From Nemopilema nomurai (taxonomy: Eukaryota > Cnidaria > Scyphozoa > Rhizostomeae > Rhizostomatidae), in NCBI GenBank assembly GCA_003864495.1, contig ML133395.1:792845-856844 (forward strand): a DNA stretch of 64,000 bases, read 5' to 3'. Positions 61,601-64,000 of the stretch are shown here, in pieces. The notes under the pieces were generated by a model that made no database searches, was not told the origin of the DNA, and saw only the letters and a program-made list of their open reading frames with translations. Position 1 is the stretch's first letter, and every line of letters begins with the position of its first letter. The position numbers were made by a program, and so were the translations under genes.

Positions 61601-63236
61601 TGCGTTGGGTGGAATGGGCGTTTATTGCCTCTTTCTTCTTAGCTTTTTCTCGATCCACGCACTTCAATCCTTAACTACCCCCACTCCGATTGCCACAGTG
61701 GTAATTTTTTTCCTTCTGTCTCTGAAGTACACCTTCTTGAATTATTTGAACTATGAAAACGACAAAACTTTTCGAAATGACGAATCTCTTTTTAGAATTC
61801 TCATGGGCCCAGGAAGAACATCGAAACATGGGTGCTTGGTCATTTGTGAATCCGCGATTTCAAAATCTATTAAACGTAAAGGTTAGTGAAACATTATTTT
61901 TACTAGTCAAAGCATGTTGGAAGAGTGCAAACTTTATTCACTGACAAAGAAACGTTTTTGAACTGTACGTGTGATAGGTTTCTTTTTGAATCGTGCAGGA
62001 TATACAGGTGCAATAAAACGCCTTTCAATTCCAGCTACACGATTCTGTAATTTTATTATTCTTAATAAAAAGCTTTGCTTAAGAGCTCTCTATACCATGA
62101 AAATTCATCTTCCGAGACAGAATGTCCTCATACGAGCGTTTCCCGTAATGAATTTAATGCTATAAAATGTTGAGGAAAAACCAAGATACATAGTCAATTT
62201 TACAGCTTCGCGTTTCTCAATTGGGACCTCACTTGCATATTAAATGTTTAGAGCAACGAAAAAGCAATAATTATAGCAATGGATGATAGTGATAACAGCA
62301 ATGGTAGTTAGGTATGACTACCCATTTTGTATCTGACCTGCTAAACTGTGAGTTCTGTGGTTGTTTTGAGATTAATCCCAAACGTACATGAGACAAGGCC
62401 AGGTTGAAATGTTTTCTGCCCGCAAGCGACCTGTCTGGTTTTTCGCCCGCTAGCCTCAATGCACAGTTGACAAGATACACCTTGTGGAAGCACATTGTTT
62501 TGAATGTGGAGTGTCCTTGGTCATTTGCGCATCTCAGACAGCCCACGCTATTCTGACAAACTTGTCTTTGATTTTGAATTCATTTTAGCATGCTTGTTAA
62601 AAATTGATGTGAAATAGCATGCACACCAGCATGGGATGGGGCGAAAGTATAGCAGATTGAGGAAGCCTGCTTTTGAGGCCATTACGTGCTATTCGACGGC
62701 ACCTCTGCTTAAACCACCTCTGACCCTATTTACGGGAGGAAAACTCTCCGAATCGGTATTGGTATGACGTTGGGTCGGGAGTGTAGAGTTCGGGGTTCAA
62801 AAGCAGAACCCAGCCTGATTAGTCCCGTAGTTGTTTGGATCCATCATATTTATGTCAGCAACGGGCATTTTAACGAAGGATCAATAAATTTTCACGAAAA
62901 AAATACTTTAATTAATTAACTTAATCACCATTCCTGTTCAATAGGTTAGAAGGATCACGAAATTCAGCTTAAGCTGACGAAGGGCCAAGAGTCTTTTGAT
63001 GGCCACTTAGGACAGTTCCCATCTTCTCGCGCATGACTGTATGTTCCCTGATTAGCAAGATTCTCCCTTTGCTGTCCTTTTTCATAATCTCTAGTCATCA
63101 CTGATTTTGGCACCGTGTGATCATCCCTTTTCAGCTGAAGTACTGCGGTAGAGACGTTCTTGGCACACCCGCAGTGGGTATTGGCTCCAGGCACGCCCAG
63201 GACGCTGCTATGATCCTGAAAGAGGCCTTCCAGTGA
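40603..63236 (+). CDS. DHTKD1: DHTKD1, mitochondrial 2-oxoadipate dehydrogenase E1
   Basis: Twenty-four exons: 40603-40747, 41860-41977, 42195-42268, 42401-42507, 43040-43147, 43677-43788, 44345-44442, 45220-45283, 45653-45822, 46447-46491, 46713-46828, 47329-47404, 47876-47964, 49123-49400, 50454-50636, 51125-51264, 52218-52374, 53835-53935, 55067-55168, 59348-59410, 60017-60199, 60585-60648, 61796-61881 and 63135-63236. All phases fit: 926 residues (human 919). The thiamine-diphosphate enzyme decarboxylates 2-oxoadipate to glutaryl-CoA in lysine and tryptophan breakdown, with E2/E3 partners, in the mitochondrial matrix. An Arg-rich N-terminus before [13 protein letters not shown] fits a targeting peptide. 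Motifs: PHRGR 232-236, [10 protein letters not shown] 292-301, HGDAA 339-343, WGHNELDDP 441-449, [12 protein letters not shown] 671-682, PHGYDGAG 707-714. Length and N-terminus fit DHTKD1 better than OGDH. Odd: Gln follows PHRGR where Leu is usual. Intron 19 hosts an antisense GPCR. Confidence 0.96.
41253..41548. mobile_element. G-rich MITE with CCTCGAATT ends, in DHTKD1 intron 1
   Basis: The left end ACCGTAAATCCTCGAATTAG is mirrored by the right end GGGCAATTCGAGGATCTATGG (imperfect inverted repeat). Inside are several GGGGGGCTTATT runs. A related AATAAGCCCCC-rich stretch occurs at about 34390-34720 in OTUB1 intron 5. No coding. Confidence 0.7.
45948..46038. repeat. 15-bp tandem repeat, about six copies, DHTKD1 intron 9
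   Basis: Unit GCAGCCATTATTAAA, the first copy variant (GCAGCCATTTTTGAA). Intronic, with no sign of function. Confidence 0.9.
52398..52527. mobile_element. 130-bp Harbinger-like MITE, DHTKD1 intron 17
   Basis: Inverted ends AGCCCTGTCCACACTACACA... and their complement at 52508-52527, flanked by TTA at 52395-52397 and 52528-52530. A 3-bp TTA/TAA duplication is typical of PIF/Harbinger elements. The inside is a further palindrome (AACCCAGG / CCTGGGTT), so the whole element folds back. It starts 23 bases after the exon 17 donor. Confidence 0.8.
52896..53588. mobile_element. 693-bp Harbinger-like foldback element, DHTKD1 intron 17
   Basis: Inverted ends AGCCCCGGCCAAACCAGCGC and GCGCTGGTTTGGTCAGGGCT are flanked by TAA at 52893-52895 and 53589-53591. 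The ends share AGCCCYG with the 130-bp element 370 bp upstream. Subterminal regions are full of CCAACA / TGTTGG repeats in both orientations. No transposase is recognised in the 300-bp centre. Confidence 0.8.
55295..55945. repeat. 24-bp minisatellite, about 27 copies, DHTKD1 intron 19
   Basis: Unit begins GTTGATTGGTTGTTTTTCG and ends AATGC, GATGC or AATAC. The unit is a multiple of three, so open frames of 120-190 codons appear on both strands (ALIGCFSD or TTNQRIRK repeats) and are not genes. It ends 65 bp from the GPCR stop codon, so the GPCR 3' UTR probably runs into it. Confidence 0.95.
56010..57047 (-). CDS. Rhodopsin-family GPCR, intronless, nested antisense in DHTKD1 intron 19
   Basis: A single 345-codon exon on the minus strand with seven membrane spans. 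TM1 has GN (46-47), TM2 LCVTDF with the conserved Asp75, TM3 ends in SIDRC (126-129) in place of DRY, TM4 is around 146-166, TM5 around 175-201, TM6 has CYLP (242-245) in place of CWxP and TM7 has NPLIY (281-285). One N-glycosylation site (NAS) lies at residue 3. The second extracellular loop is very short and has no Cys, so the usual disulfide to TM3 is missing. That is typical of the melanocortin/adenosine/cannabinoid-like group, which is expanded in cnidarians without introns. Ligand unknown. The coding region is GC-richer than the intron around it, which supports selection on the protein. The start is the only ATG before TM1 that keeps a short N-terminus. Confidence 0.92.
   Translation of the reverse strand: MANASVAEICVFLEVLRISHPTKVITISAIATSILNISTALLAIVGNTLMLYVFWNFKRLQTPSNLLLASLCVTDFITGAVVQPLTVTRRLLEASGAHNCRVRAVCAYHAFLCIGVSIQSIAVVSIDRCIAIKMPFRYANIASVRRYSWVVITYWILWALFTSMPFTSALDASQFFIGVAVLICVNIAIVLLCYGQIFAVVLSHRKRIHQQTPKQKHLGKGVDNRENNTNTVAIVIAAMLVCYLPLLPLLAFRGISGDGVNVVYVLDAWVDVFVYACSSFNPLIYWYRSKEIKHAVHSVLRRWNMMKPSNHSETSRRTRREEVPFSVSFRKNNGSPVCECDHRRI
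59727..59775. repeat. 13-bp tandem repeat, about 3.7 copies
   Basis: Unit AAAATCTTACAGT in DHTKD1 intron 20. Each copy carries CTTACAG, which resembles a splice acceptor without a following exon. Confidence 0.8.
60721..61230. repeat. 20-bp minisatellite, 25.5 copies, DHTKD1 intron 22
   Basis: Near-perfect unit TACAATATCAATAACTTTGA with almost no length change. The third base alternates A/G, often in 40-bp pairs, which suggests that part of the array grew by duplication of dimers. AT-rich and intronic. Confidence 0.97.
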
Positions 63237-64000
63237 ACTGTGTGCTCTTTTGTAGGAATTTTGTATGAATTATTAGGCTTTTAGTAATTTTCCAAAGCGA
63301 TTGCATTGTGCACAAGTTTGTGTGGTCCTGTTTTTCTCTATTCCAGGGCAAAGGCCCAGCTAAAGTGATCTCCCTCCCCTCCCTGGGGCACTCGTCCTTT
63401 CCTACTTTCGCACTTACAGCACTGCACCTACTTAGAAAATTATTGCAATCTATTTTATGTTCTGAAGCAATTCCTATCCATTGCGCATTTCAAGATTTTT
63501 CAAATTTCGAAATTTTTCCAGCTATCATTAAACATTTCTAAAGATTTTGGTATACGCTTTTGAAATTTTAGAACCTTTTATAAACATTTTATGTGCAATA
63601 TCCCCCCTAAAATTGATGCAAAAACCTTTCACAAGACCCTTTATGTGGACCCCATAAATCAGATTTAAGGGGGCATGAATTTTCCTCACCGTCTCTAATT
63701 TTTTGCCCCGCTTTGCTTGATTTTCGAGTAATTCGTTGCATCATGTAGTTGTGCTTGTGATTTCATTATCTAATTTTTGAATTTTCGTAGGCTTTCAAAA
63801 AATTGTTAGCCAAGCGATTTCCAATTTTGTTTCAATTGCAGGCCATTTCACTTAATCACTTTTAAGACTTTGGTCTTGATTTTAAACTGAAGGAAAGAAC
63901 CTGTTGTTCTGGATTTTCTGCAGTAGTCATAGTTTTATTTAGTTTTAAACAACAAGCTTTGGATATTTTGTCATTTTTGTGTTCAATCGTAAATTAAACA
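63237..64000. other. DHTKD1 3' flank, no further gene recognised
   Basis: Presumed 3' UTR and AT-rich intergenic DNA. An ATTAAA at about 63527 could be a polyadenylation signal. The short frame at 63308-63541 has no recognisable domain. Confidence 0.5.

Overview
This is eukaryotic nuclear DNA from an animal: AT-rich, intron-rich and full of minisatellites and small DNA transposons. Four conserved multi-exon genes and one intronless GPCR gene are readable. Exon structure, a GPCR of the short second-extracellular-loop class, G-rich MITEs and RTE-like LINE remnants suggest an anthozoan cnidarian (coral or sea anemone). That placement is an inference with moderate confidence; no species marker was seen.

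Layout. 1-17.8 kb is gene-poor. It holds three adjacent tandem-repeat blocks (3.5-7.0 kb), a MITE copy and a weakly supported small single-pass membrane protein gene on the minus strand. 17.9-22.0 kb carries RCC1 (minus; Ran guanine-nucleotide exchange factor), with an apparent one-base frameshift and a probable noncoding first exon. 25.2-30.2 kb carries DNAL1 (minus; axonemal outer-arm dynein light chain 1, ten exons). 30.5-36.1 kb carries OTUB1 (plus; deubiquitinase, eight exons). DNAL1 and OTUB1 are divergent and share a 341-bp intergenic promoter with a perfect RFX X-box. 37.1-37.6 kb is a LINE reverse-transcriptase fragment. 38.17-40.20 kb is a young foldback transposon with 721-bp terminal inverted repeats (one mismatch), a perfect 9-bp target duplication and a RING-like fragment inside; it interrupts another reading frame. 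40.6-63.2 kb is DHTKD1 (plus; mitochondrial 2-oxoadipate dehydrogenase E1, 24 exons), with an antisense GPCR gene nested in intron 19 and several MITEs and minisatellites in its introns.

The genes are unrelated housekeeping and ciliary genes: Ran/nuclear transport (RCC1), ciliary motility (DNAL1), ubiquitin editing (OTUB1), lysine/tryptophan degradation (DHTKD1) and signalling (the GPCR). No operon-like or defence system was found. The most unusual object is the 2,034-bp Mutator/Foldback-type element carrying what looks like a gene fragment.

Exon boundaries were read by eye from GT/AG sites, reading phase and remembered family alignments. No search was run.
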